NCBI GenBank assembly: GCA_037954235.1
Contig: JBBMOA010000021.1
Location: 23,106,625 to 23,170,624, forward strand
Length of the DNA stretch: 64,000 nt
Reading direction: 5' to 3'
Source of the DNA: Aulostomus chinensis
Taxonomy: Eukaryota; Chordata; Actinopteri; Syngnathiformes; Aulostomidae
Shown: piece by piece, positions 1 through 10,269 of the stretch
Layout: each line of letters begins with the position of its first letter
Numbering within the stretch: position 1 is the first letter of the stretch
The notes under the pieces: model-generated
What the model was told of the DNA's origin: nothing
Databases searched by the model: none
The model's input: the letters and a program-made list of their open reading frames with translations, nothing else
Translations under genes and position numbers: made by a program

Positions 1-40
1 AGAGGTGGATTTCACTGAGTTTTCCTCAAAATACAGGAGT
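1..40 (+). repeat. Partial monomer at the left edge
   Basis: These are the last 40 bases of a type B-like monomer (agaggtggat, then cactgagttttcctc). The array therefore continues beyond the window on this side. Confidence 0.95.
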
Positions 41-1162
41 TCTGCATGAAGTGTTCATTTTGGCATTCTCTCGCTGAGAAAACGCTATTTGTGACCTGTG
101 ATACAAAAAAGCTATAACTTTTGTTCAAAGTGATTTTTCAGTCAAGTTTCACCCTGAAAGCATAGACAGATGCAAAAACTCAAAGTTAGAGGTGGATTTC
201 AGTGAATTTTCATCAAAATACAGGAGTTCTGCATGAAGTTTTCATTTTGGCCTTCTCTCGCTGAGAAAACACTATTTGTGACCTGTGATACAAAAATGCC
301 ATAAGTTTTGTTCAAAGTGAGTTTTCAGTCAAGTTTCAACCTGAAAGCATAGAAAGATGCATAAACTTGAAGTTACAGCTTGATTTCAGTGAGTTTTCAT
401 CAAAATACAGGAGTTCTGCATGAAGTGTTCATTTTGGCCTTCTCTCGCTGAGAAAACGCCATTTGTGACCTGTGATACAAAAAAGCTATAACTTTTGTTC
501 AAAGTGATTTTTCAGTCAAGTTTCACCCTGAAAGCATAGAAAGATGCAAAAACTCAAAGTTAGAGGTGGATTTCACTGAGTTTTCCTCAAAATACAGGAG
601 TTCTGCATGTAGTGTTCATTTTGGCCTTCTCTCGCTGAGAAAACACTATTTGTGACCTGAGATACAAAAATGCCATAACTTTTGTTCAAAGTGAGTTTTC
701 AGTCAAGTTTCAACCTGAAAGCATAGAAAGATGCATAAACTTGAAGTTACAGCTTGATTTCAGTGAGTTTTCATTAAAATACAGGAGTTCTGCATGAAGT
801 GTTCATTTTGGCCTTCTCTCGCTGAGAAAACACTATTTGTGACCTGTGATACAAAAATGCCATAACTTTTGTTCAAAGTGAGTTTTCAGTCAAGTTTCAA
901 CCTGAAAGCATAGAAAGATGCATAAACTTGAAGTTACAGCTTGATTTCAGTGAGTTTTCCTCAAAATACAGGAGTTCTGCATGAAGTGTTCATTTTGGCC
1001 TTCTCTCGCTGAGAAAACACTATTTGTGACCTGTGATACAAAAATGCCATAACTTTTTTTCAAAGTGAGTTTTCAGTCAAGTTTCAACCTGAAAGCATAG
1101 AAAGATGCATAAACTTGAAGTTACAGCTTGATTTCAGTGAGTTTTCATTAAAATACAGGAGT

Positions 1163-1349
1163 TCTGCATGAAGTGTTCATTTTGGCCTTCTCTCGCTGAG
1201 AAAACACTATTTGTGACCTGTGATACAAAAATGCCATAACTTTTTTAAAAAGTGAGTTTTCAGTCAAGTTTCAACCTGAAAGCAAAGAAAGATGCATAAA
1301 CTTGAAGTTACAGCTTGATTTCAGTGAGTTTTCATCAAAATACAGGAGT
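1163..1349 (+). repeat. Reference monomer with the T6A5 palindromic variant
   Basis: This is a type A monomer in which ttttgttcaaagtg is replaced by ttttttaaaaagtg, three clustered substitutions. The change creates a 15-nt near-perfect palindrome at 1239-1253. The same variant occurs in at least 22 monomers across the window, so it is an established sub-lineage. Confidence 0.85.
1239..1253. other. Palindrome acttttttaaaaagt
   Basis: The arms ACTTTTT and AAAAAGT are perfect reverse complements around a single central base. The ordinary monomer has only a 5-bp dyad here (ACTTT, five bases, AAAGT). Other copies lie near 1802, 3485, 6664, 7412, 7973, 10030, 10404, 15639, 19938, 28351, 28725, 39006, 41065, 42747, 43866, 45176, 47981, 48169, 48726, 53589 and 55460. 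Any role in cruciform formation or protein binding is inference. Confidence 0.8.
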
Positions 1350-2769
1350 TCTGCATGAAGTGTTACTTTTGGCCTTCTCTCGCTGAGAAAACAGTATTTG
1401 TGACCTGTGATACAAAAATGCCATAACTTTCTTTCAAAGTGAGTTTTCAGTCAAGTTTCAACCTGAAAGCATAGAAAGATGCATAAACTTGAAGTTACAG
1501 CTTGATTTCAGTGAGTTTTCATCAAAATACAGGAGTTCTGCATGAAGTGTTCATTTTGGCCTTCTCTCGCTGAGAAAACGCTATTTGTGACCTGTGATAC
1601 AAAAAAGCTGTAACTTTTGTTCAAAGTGATTTTTCAGTCAAGTTTCACCCTGAAAGCATAGAAAGATGCAAAAACTCAAAGTTAGAGGTGGATTTCACTG
1701 AGTTTTCCTCAAAATACAGGAGTTCCTCATGAAGTGTTCATTTTGGCCTTCTCTCGCTGAGAAAACACTATTTGTGACCTGTGATACAAAAATGCCATAA
1801 CTTTTTTAAAAAGTGAGTTTTCAGTCAAGTTTCAACCTGAAAGCATAGAAAGATGCAAAAACTCAAAGTTACAGCTTGATTTCAGTGAGTTTTCATCAAA
1901 ATACAGGAGTTCTGCATGAAGTGTTACTTTTGGCCTTCTCTCGCTGAGAAAACAGTATTTGTGACCTGTGATACTAAAAAGCTATAACTTTTGTTCAAAG
2001 TGATTTTTCAGTCAAGTTTCACCCTGAAAGCATAGAAAGATGCAAAAACTCAAAGTTAGAGGTGGATTTCACTGAGTTTTCCTCAAAATACAGGAGTTCT
2101 GCATGAAGTGTTCATTTTGGCCTTCTCTCACTGAGAAAACGCTATTTGTGACCTGTGATACAAAACAGCCATAACTTTTGTTCAAAGTGATTTTTCAGTC
2201 AAGTTTCACCCTGAAAGCATAGAAAGATGCAAAAACTCAAAGTTAGAGGTGGATTTCAGTGAATTTTCATCAAAATACAGGAGTTCTGCATGAAGTGTTC
2301 ATTTTGGCCTTCTCTCGCTGAGAAAACGCCATTTGTGACCTGTGATACAAAAAAGCTATAACTTTTGTTCAAGGTGAGCTTTCAGTCAAGTTTCACCCTG
2401 AAAGCATAGAAAGATTCATAAACTTGAAGTTAGAGGTGGATTTCAGTGAGTTTTCATCAAAATACAGGAGTTCTGCATTAAGTGTTCATTTTGGCCTTCT
2501 CTCGCTGAGAAAACGCTATTTGTGACCTGTGATACAAAAAAGCTATAACTTTTGTTCAAAGTAATTTTTCAGTCAAGTTTCACCCTGAAAGCTAAGAAAG
2601 ATGCATAAACTCAAAGTTAGAGGTGGAGTTCACTCAGTTTTCCTCAAAATACAGTAGTTCTGCATGAAGTGTTCATTTTGTCCTTCTCTCGCTGAGAAAA
2701 CACTATTTGTGACCTGTGATACAAAAATGCCATAACTTTTGTTCAAAGTGAGTTTTCAGTCAAGTTTCA

Positions 2770-4457
2770 ACCTGAAAGCATAGAAAGATGCATAAACTTG
2801 AAGTTACAGCTTGATTTCAGTGAGTTTTCCTCAAAATACAGGAGTTCTGCATGAAGTGTTCATTTTGGCCTTCTCTCGCTGAGAAAACGCTATTTGTGAC
2901 CTGTGATACAAAAAAGCTATAACTTTTGTTCAAAGTGAGTTTTCAGTCAAGTTTCACCCTGAAAGCATAGAAAGATGCATAAACTCAAAGTTAGAGGTGG
3001 ATTTCACTGAGTTTTCCTCAAAATACAGGAGTTCTGCATGAATTGTTCATTTTGTCCTTCTCTCGCTGAGAAAACGCTATTTGTGACCTGTGATACAAAA
3101 AAGCTATAACTTTTGTTCAAAGTGAGTTTTCAGTCAAGTTTCACCCTGAAAGCATAGAAAGATTCATAAACTTGAAGTTAGAGGTGGATTTCAGTGAGTT
3201 TTCATCAAAATACAGGAGTTCTGCATTAAGTGTTCATTTTGGCCTTCTCTCGCTGAGAAAACGCTATTTGTGACCTGTGATACAAAACAGCCATAACTTT
3301 TGTTCAAAGTGAGTTTTCAGTCAAGTTTCAACCTAAAAGCATAGAAAGATGCATAAACTTGAAGTTACAGCTTGATTTCAGTGAGTTTTCATCAAAATAC
3401 AGGAGTTCTGCATGAAGTGTTACTTTTGGCCTTCTCTCGCGGAGAAAACGCCATTTGTGACCTTTGATACAAAAATTCCATAACTTTTTTAAAAAGTGAG
3501 TTTTCAGTCAAGTTTCAACCTGAAAGCATAGAAAGATGCATAAACTTGAAGTTACAGCTTGATTTCAGTGAGTTTTCATCAAAATACAGGAGTTCTGCAT
3601 GAAGTGTTCATTTTGGCCTTCTCTCGCTGAGAAAACACTATTTGTGACCTGTGATACAAAAATGCCATAACTTTTGTTCAAAGTGAGTTTTCAGTCAAGT
3701 TTCAACCTGAAAGCATAGAAAGATGCATAAACTTGAAGTTACAGCTTGATTTCAGTGAGTTTTCCTCAAAATACAGGAGTTCTGCATGAAGTGTTCATTT
3801 TGGCCTTCTCTCGCTGAGAAAACACTATTTTTGACCTGTGATACAAAAATGCCATAACTTTTGTTCAAAGTGAATTTTAAGTCAAGTTTCAACCTGAAAG
3901 CATAGAAAGATGCATAAACTTGAAGTTACAGCTTGATTTCAGTGAGTTTTCCTCAAAATACAGGAGTTCTGCATGAAGTGTTCATTTTGGCCTTCTCTCG
4001 CTGAGAAAACGCTATTTGTGACCTGTGATACAAAAAAGCTATAACTTTTGTTCAAAGTGAGTTTTCAGTCAAGTTTCACCCTGAAAGCATAGAAAGATGC
4101 ATAAACTCAAAGTTAGAGGTGGATTTCACTGAGTTTTCCTCAAAATACAGGAGTTCTGCATGAATTGTTCATTTTGTCCTTCTCTCGCTGAGAAAACGCT
4201 ATTTGTGACCTGTGATACAAAAAAGCTATAACTTTTGTTCAAAGTGAGTTTTCAGTCAAGTTTCAACCTGAAAGCATAGAAAGATTCATAAACTTGAAGT
4301 TAGAGGTGGATTTCAGTGAGTTTTCATCAAAATACAGGAGTTCTGCATTAAGTGTTCATTTTGGCCTTCTCTCGCTGAGAAAACGCTATTTGTGACCTGT
4401 GATACAAAACAGCCATAACTTTTGTTCAAAGTGAGTTTTCAGTCAAGTTTCACCCTG
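2770..4457 (+). repeat. 6-monomer tandem duplication (1122 bp)
   Basis: Bases about 2770-3335 match about 3892-4457. The rare gaattgttcattttgtcc occurs at 3041 and 4163, and the gattcataaacttg and ttaagtgttc markers follow in both. One difference is caccctg against caacctg near 3140 and 4265. Boundaries are approximate. Confidence 0.78.
3407..3593 (+). repeat. Divergent monomer with cgcggag and ctttgatac
   Basis: This monomer combines gtgttacttttgg, tctcgcggag (T to G), aaaacgcc, gacctttgatac, aaaattccataac and the T6A5 variant. Near-copies start near 9952 and 45099, and shorter parts recur near 28700, 43800 and 48100. The rare combination makes it a useful tag for long-range duplication: the copy near 9952 lies exactly 6545 bp (35 monomers) away. 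Confidence 0.8.
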
Positions 4458-5551
4458 AAAGCATAGAAAGATGCATAAACTTGAAGTTACAGCTTGATTT
4501 CAGTGAGTTTTCCTCAAAATACAGGAGTTCTGCATGAAGTGTTCATTTTGGCCTTCTCTCGCTGAGAAAACACTACTTGTGACCTGCGACACAAAACAGC
4601 CATAACTTTTCTTCAAAGTGAGTTTTCAGTCAAGTTTCATCCTGAAAGCATAGAAAGATGCATAAACTTGAAGTTACAGCTTGATTTCAGTGAGTTTTCA
4701 TCAAAATACAGGAGTTCTGCATGAAGTGTTCATTTTGGCCTTCTCTCGCTGAGAAAACACTATTTGTGACCTGCGACACAAAACAGCCATGACTTTTGTT
4801 CAAAGTGAGTTTTCTGTCAAGTTTCAACCTGAAAGCATAGAAAGATGCATAAACTTGAAGTTACAGCTTGATTTCAGTGAGTTTTCATCAAAATACAGGA
4901 GTTCTGCATGAAGTGTTCATTTTGGCCTTCTCTCGCTGAGAAAACACTATTTGATACCTGTGATACAAAAATACCATAACTTTTGTTCAAAGTGAGTTTT
5001 CAGTCAAGTTTCAACCTGAAAGCATAGAAAGATGCATAAACTTGAAATTACAGCTTGATTTCAGTGAGTTTTCATCAAAATACAGGAGTTCTGCATGATG
5101 TGTTCATTTTGGCCTTCTCTCGCTGAGAAAACACTATTTGTGACCTGTGATACAAAAATGCCATAACTTTTGTTCAAAGTGAGTTTTCAGTCAAGTTTCA
5201 ACCTGAAAGCATAGAAAGATGCATAAACTTGAAGTTACAGCTTGATTTCAGTGAGTTTTCATCAAAATACAGGAGTTCTGCATGAAGTGTTCATTTTGGC
5301 CTTCTCTCGCTGAGAAAACACTATTTGTGACCTGTGATACAAAAATGCCATAACTTTTATTCAAAGTGAGTTTTCAGTCAAGTTTCAACCTGAAAGCATA
5401 GAAAGATGCATAAACTTGAAGTTACAGCTTGATTTCAGTGAGTTTTCATCAAAATACAGGAGTTCTGCATGAAGTGTTCATTTTGGCCTTCTCTCGCTGA
5501 GAAAACACTATTTGTGACCTGTGATACAAAAATACCATAAGTTTTGTTCAA

Positions 5552-5635
5552 AGTGAGTTTTCAGTCAAGTTTCAACCTGAAAGCATAGAAAGATGCATAA
5601 ACTTGAAGTTACAGCTTGATTTCAGTGAGTTTTCA
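5552..5635 (+). repeat. Internal partial duplication within the monomer (reference copy)
   Basis: Each monomer contains agtgagttttca twice, 72 bp apart. In this copy they start at 5552 (followed by gtcaag) and 5624 (followed by tcaaaa). Each is preceded by a related stretch, atrccataactt before the first and atgcataaactt before the second, with about 11 extra bases before the second. The pattern suggests that the 187-bp unit arose partly by duplication of a shorter segment. The homology is short, so the origin is inference. Confidence 0.5.
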
Positions 5636-6663
5636 TCAAAATACAGGAGTTCTGCATGAAGTGTTCATTTTGGCCTTCTCTCGCTGAGAAAACACTATTT
5701 GTGACCTGTGATACAAAAATGCCATAACTTTCTTTCAAAGTGAGTTTTCAGTCAAGTTTCAACCTGAAAGCATAGAAAGATGCATAAACTTGAAGTTAGA
5801 GGTGGATTTCACTGAGTTTTCCTCAAAATACAGGAGTTCTGCATGAAGTGTTCATTTTGGCCTTCTCTCGCTGAGAAAACGCTATTTGTGACCTGTGATA
5901 CAAAACAGCCATAACTTTTGTTCAAAGTGAGTTTTCAGTCAAGTTTCAACCTGAAAGCATAGAAAGATGCATAAACTTGAAGTTACATCTTGATTTCAGT
6001 GAGTTTTCATCAAAATACAGGAGTTCTGCATGAAGTGTTCATTTTGGCCTTCTCTCGCTGAGAAAACACTATTTGTGACCTGTGATACAAAAATGCCATA
6101 AGTTTTGTTCAAAGTGAGTTTTCAGTCAAGTTTCAACCTGAAAGCATAGAAAGATGCATAAACTTGAAGTTACAGCTTGATTTCAGTGAGTTTTCATCAA
6201 AATACAGGAGTTCTGCATGAAGTGTTCATTTTGGCCTTCTCTCGCTGAGAAAACGCCATTTGTGACCTGTGATACAAAAAAGCTATAACTTTTGTTCAAA
6301 GTGATTTTTCAGTCAAGTTTCACCCTGAAAGCATAGAAAGATGCAAAAACTCAAAGTTAGAGGTGGATTTCACTGAGTTTTCCTCAAAATACAGGAGTTC
6401 TGCATGTAGTGTTCATTTTGGCCTTCTCTCGCTGAGAAAACACTATTTGTGACCTGAGATACAAAAATGCCATAACTTTTGTTCAAAGTGAGTTTTCAGT
6501 CAAGTTTCAACCTGAAAGCATAGAAAGATGCATAAACTTGAAGTTACAGCTTGATTTCAGTGAATTTTCATCAAAATACAGGAGTTCTGCATGAAGTGTT
6601 CATTTTGGCCTTCTCTCGCTGAGAAAACACTATTTGTGACCTGTGATACAAAAATGCCATAAC

Positions 6664-7835
6664 TTTTTTAAAAAGTGAGTTTTCAGTCAAGTTTCAACCT
6701 GAAAGCATAGAAAGATGCATAAACTTGAAGTTACAGCTTGATTTCAGTGAGTTTTCATCAAAATACAGGAGTTCTGCATGAAGTGTTACTTTTGGCCTTC
6801 TCTCGCTGAGAAAACAGTATTTGTGACCTGTGATACAAAAATGCCATAACTTTCTTTCAAAGTGAGTTTTCAGTCAAGTTTCAACCTGAAAGCATAGAAA
6901 GATGCATAAACTTGAAGTTACAGCTTGATTTCAGTGAGTTTTCATCAAAATACAGGAGTTCTGCATGAAGTGTTCATTTTGGCCTTCTCTCGCTGAGAAA
7001 ACGCTATTTGTGACCTGTGATACAAAAAAGCTGTAACTTTTGTTCAAAGTGATTTTTCAGTCAAGTTTCACCCTGAAAGCATAGAAAGATTCATAAACTT
7101 GAAGTTAGAGGTGGATTTCACTGAGTTTTCCTCAAAATACAGGAGTTCTGCATTAAGTGTTCATTTTGGCCTTCTCTCGCTGAGAAAACACGATTTGTGA
7201 CCTGTGATACAAAAATGCCATAACTTTTGTTCAAAGTGAGTTTTCAGTCAAGTTTCAACCTGAAAGCATAGAAAGATGCATAAACTTGAAGTTACAGCTT
7301 GATTTCAGTGAGTTTTCATCAAAATACAGTAGTTCTGCATGAAGTGTTCATTTTGGCCTTCTCTCGCTGAGAAAACACTATTTGTGACCTGTGATACAAA
7401 AATGCCATAACTTTTTTAAAAAGTGAGTTTTCAGTCAAGTTTCAACCTGAAAGCATAGAAAGATGCATAAACTTGAAGTTACAGCTTGATTTCAGTGAGT
7501 TTTCATCAAAATACAGGAGTTCTGCATGAAGTGTTACTTTTGGCCTTCTCTCGCTGAGAAAACAGTATTTGTGACCTGTGATACAAAAATGCCATAACTT
7601 TCTTTCAAAGTGAGTTTTCAGTCAAGTTTCAACCTGAAAGCATAGAAAGATGCATAAACTTGAAGTTACAGCTTGATTTCAGTGAGTTTTCATCAAAATA
7701 CAGGAGTTCTGCATGAAGTGTTCATTTTGGCCTTCTCTCGCTGAGAAAACGCTATTTGTGACCTGTGATACAAAAAAGCTGTAACTTTTGTTCAAAGTGA
7801 TTTTTCAGTCAAGTTTCACCCTGAAAGCATAGAAA
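6664..7835 (+). repeat. 4-monomer tandem duplication (748 bp)
   Basis: The T6A5 variant (6664, 7412), gtgttacttttgg (6784, 7532), aaaacagtattt and gctgtaac (7030, 7778) recur in the same order exactly 748 bp apart. The copies diverge after gattcataaacttg near 7090. Only one such set exists in the matching part of Segment A, so this duplication came later. Confidence 0.82.
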
Positions 7836-8129
7836 GATGCAAAAACTCAAAGTTAGAGGTGGATTTCACTGAGTTTTCCTCAAAATACAGGAGTTCCTCA
7901 TGAAGTGTTCATTTTGGCCTTCTCTCGCTGAGAAAACACTATTTGTTACCTGTGATACAAAAATGCCATAACTTTTTTAAAAAGTGAGTTTTCAGTCAAG
8001 TTTCAACCTGAAAGCATAGAAAGATACAAAAACTCAAAGTTACAGCTTGATTTCAGTGAGTTTTCATCAAAATACAGGAGTTCTGCATGAAGTGTTACTT
8101 TTGGCCTTCTCTCGCTGAGAAAACAGTAT

Positions 8130-8840
8130 TTGTGACCTGTGATACTAAAAAGCTATAACTTTTGTTCAAAGTGATTTTTCAGTCAAGTTTCACCCTGAAA
8201 GCATAGAAAGATGCAAAAACTCAAAGTTAGAGGTGGATTTCACTGAGTTTTCCTCAAAATACAGGAGTTCTGCATGAAGTGTTCATTTTGGCCTTCTCTC
8301 ACTGAGAAAACGCTATTTGTGACCTGTGATACAAAAAAGCTATAACTTTTGTTCAAAGTGATTTTTCAGTCAAGTTTCACCCTGAAAGCATAGAAAGATG
8401 CAAAAACTCAAAGTTAGAGGTGGATTTCAGTGAATTTTCATCAAAATACAGGAGTTCTGCATGAAGTGTTCATTTTGGCCTTCTCTCGCTGAGAAAACAG
8501 TATTTGTGACCTGTGATACTAAAAAGCTATAACTTTTGTTCAAAGTGATTTTTCAGTCAAGTTTCACCCTGAAAGCATAGAAAGATGCAAAAACTCAAAG
8601 TTAGAGGTGGATTTCACTGAGTTTTCCTCAAAATACAGGAGTTCTGCATGAAGTGTTCATTTTGGCCTTCTCTCACTGAGAAAACGCTATTTGTGACCTG
8701 TGATACAAAAAAGCTATAACTTTTGTTCAAAGTGATTTTTCAGTCAAGTTTCACCCTGAAAGCATAGAAAGATGCAAAAACTCAAAGTTAGAGGTGGATT
8801 TCAGTGAATTTTCATCAAAATACAGGAGTTCTGCATGAAG
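8130..8840 (+). repeat. 2-monomer tandem duplication (374 bp)
   Basis: The rare gatactaaaaagc (in place of gatacaaaaaagc) occurs at 8141 and 8515, followed in both by a tctcactgag monomer and a cagtgaatttt ending. Segments A and C have a single copy of this pair. Confidence 0.82.
8269..8455 (+). repeat. Reference monomer, type B
   Basis: This 187-bp unit is an example of type B. It carries aaaacgctatttgtg, aaaaaagctataac, aaagtgatttttcag, tttcaccctgaaag, gcaaaaactcaaag and ttagaggtggattt. It ends with the cagtgaattttcatc variant, and its first CpG is altered (tctcactg). Other B monomers end in cactgagttttcctc. Type B differs from type A at more than ten linked positions spread along the unit, so the two are distinct lineages and not random variants. 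Confidence 0.88.
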
Positions 8841-10269
8841 TGTTCATTTTGGCCTTCTCTCGCTGAGAAAACGCCATTTGTGACCTGTGATACAAAAAAG
8901 CTATAACTTTTGTTCAAGGTGAGCTTTCAGTCAAGTTTCACCCTGAAAGCATAGAAAGATTCATAAACTTGAAGTTAGAGGTGGATTTCAGTGAGTTTTC
9001 ATCAAAATACAGGAGTTCTGCATTAAGTTTTCATTTTGGCCTTCTCTCGCTGAGAAAACGCTATTTGTGACCTGTGATACAAAAAAGCTATAACTTTTGT
9101 TCAAAGTAATTTTTCAGTCAAGTTTCACCCTGAAAGCTAAGAAAGATGCATAAACTCAAAGTTAGAGGTGGAGTTCACTGAGTTTTCCTCAAAATACAGT
9201 AGTTCTGCATGAAGTGTTCATTTTGTCCTTCTCTCGCTGAGAAAACACTATTTGTGACCTGTGATACAAAAATGCCATAACTTTTGTTCAAAGTGAGTTT
9301 TCAGTCAAGTTTCAACCTGAAAGCATAGAAAGATGCATAAACTTGAAGTTACAGCTTGATTTCAGTGAGTTTTCCTCAAAATACAGGAGTTCTGCATGAA
9401 GTGTTCATTTTGGCCTTCTCTCGCTGAGAAAACACTATTTGTGACCTGTGATACAAAAAAGCTATAACTTTTGTTCAAAGTGAGTTTTCAGTCAAGTTTC
9501 ACCCTGAAAGCATAGAAAGATGCATAAACTCAAAGTTAGAGGTGGATTTCACTGAGTTTTCCTCAAAATACAGGAGTTCTGCATGAATTGTTCATTTTGT
9601 CCTTCTCTCGCTGAGAAAACGCTATTTGTGACCTGTGATACAAAAAAGCTATAACTTTTGTTCAAAGTGAGTTTTCAGTCAAGTTTCACCCTGAAAGCAT
9701 AGAAAGATTCATAAACTTGAAGTTAGAGGTGGATTTCACTGAGTTTTCATCAAAATACAGGAGTTCTGCATTAAGTGTTCATTTTGGCCTTCTCTCGCTG
9801 AGAAAACGCTATTTGTGACCTGTGATACAAAACAGCCATAACTTTTGTTCAAAGTGAGTTTTCAGTCAAGTTTCAACCTAAAAGCATAGAAAGATGCATA
9901 AACTTGAAGTTACAGCTTGATTTCAGTGAGTTTTCATCAAAATACAGGAGTTCTGCATGAAGTGTTACTTTTGGCCTTCTCTCGCGGAGAAAACGCAATT
10001 TGTGACCTTTGATACAAAAATTCCATAACTTTTTTAAAAAGTGAGTTTTCAGTCAAGTTTCAACCTGAAAGCATAGAAAGATGCATAAACTTGAAGTTAC
10101 AGCTTGATTTCAGTGAGTTTTCCTCAAAATACAGGAGTTCTGCATGAAGTGTTCATTTTGGCCTTCTCTCGCTGAGAAAACACTATTTTTGACCTGTGAT
10201 ACAAAAATGCCATAACTTTTGTTCAAAGTGAATTTTAAGTCAAGTTTCAACCTGAAAGCATAGAAAGAT

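Larger units (their letters stand above)
240..6000 (+). repeat. Segment A: source-like copy of a multi-kb duplication
   Basis: Private markers here recur downstream at exact multiples of 187 bp. Examples are tgcatgtagt (604 and 6401, 31 monomers), the T6A5 plus gtgttact pair (1241 and 6664, 29), agttcctcat (1721 and 7892, 33), aaggtgagct (2371 and 8916, 35), gctaagaaag (2591 and 9136, 35), the Segment C pair gacctgcgac (4581 and 12061, 40) and gttacatctt (5982 and 12901, 37). The offsets change in whole monomers, so copies gained or lost complete units after duplication. Which copy is ancestral cannot be told. Confidence 0.85.
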
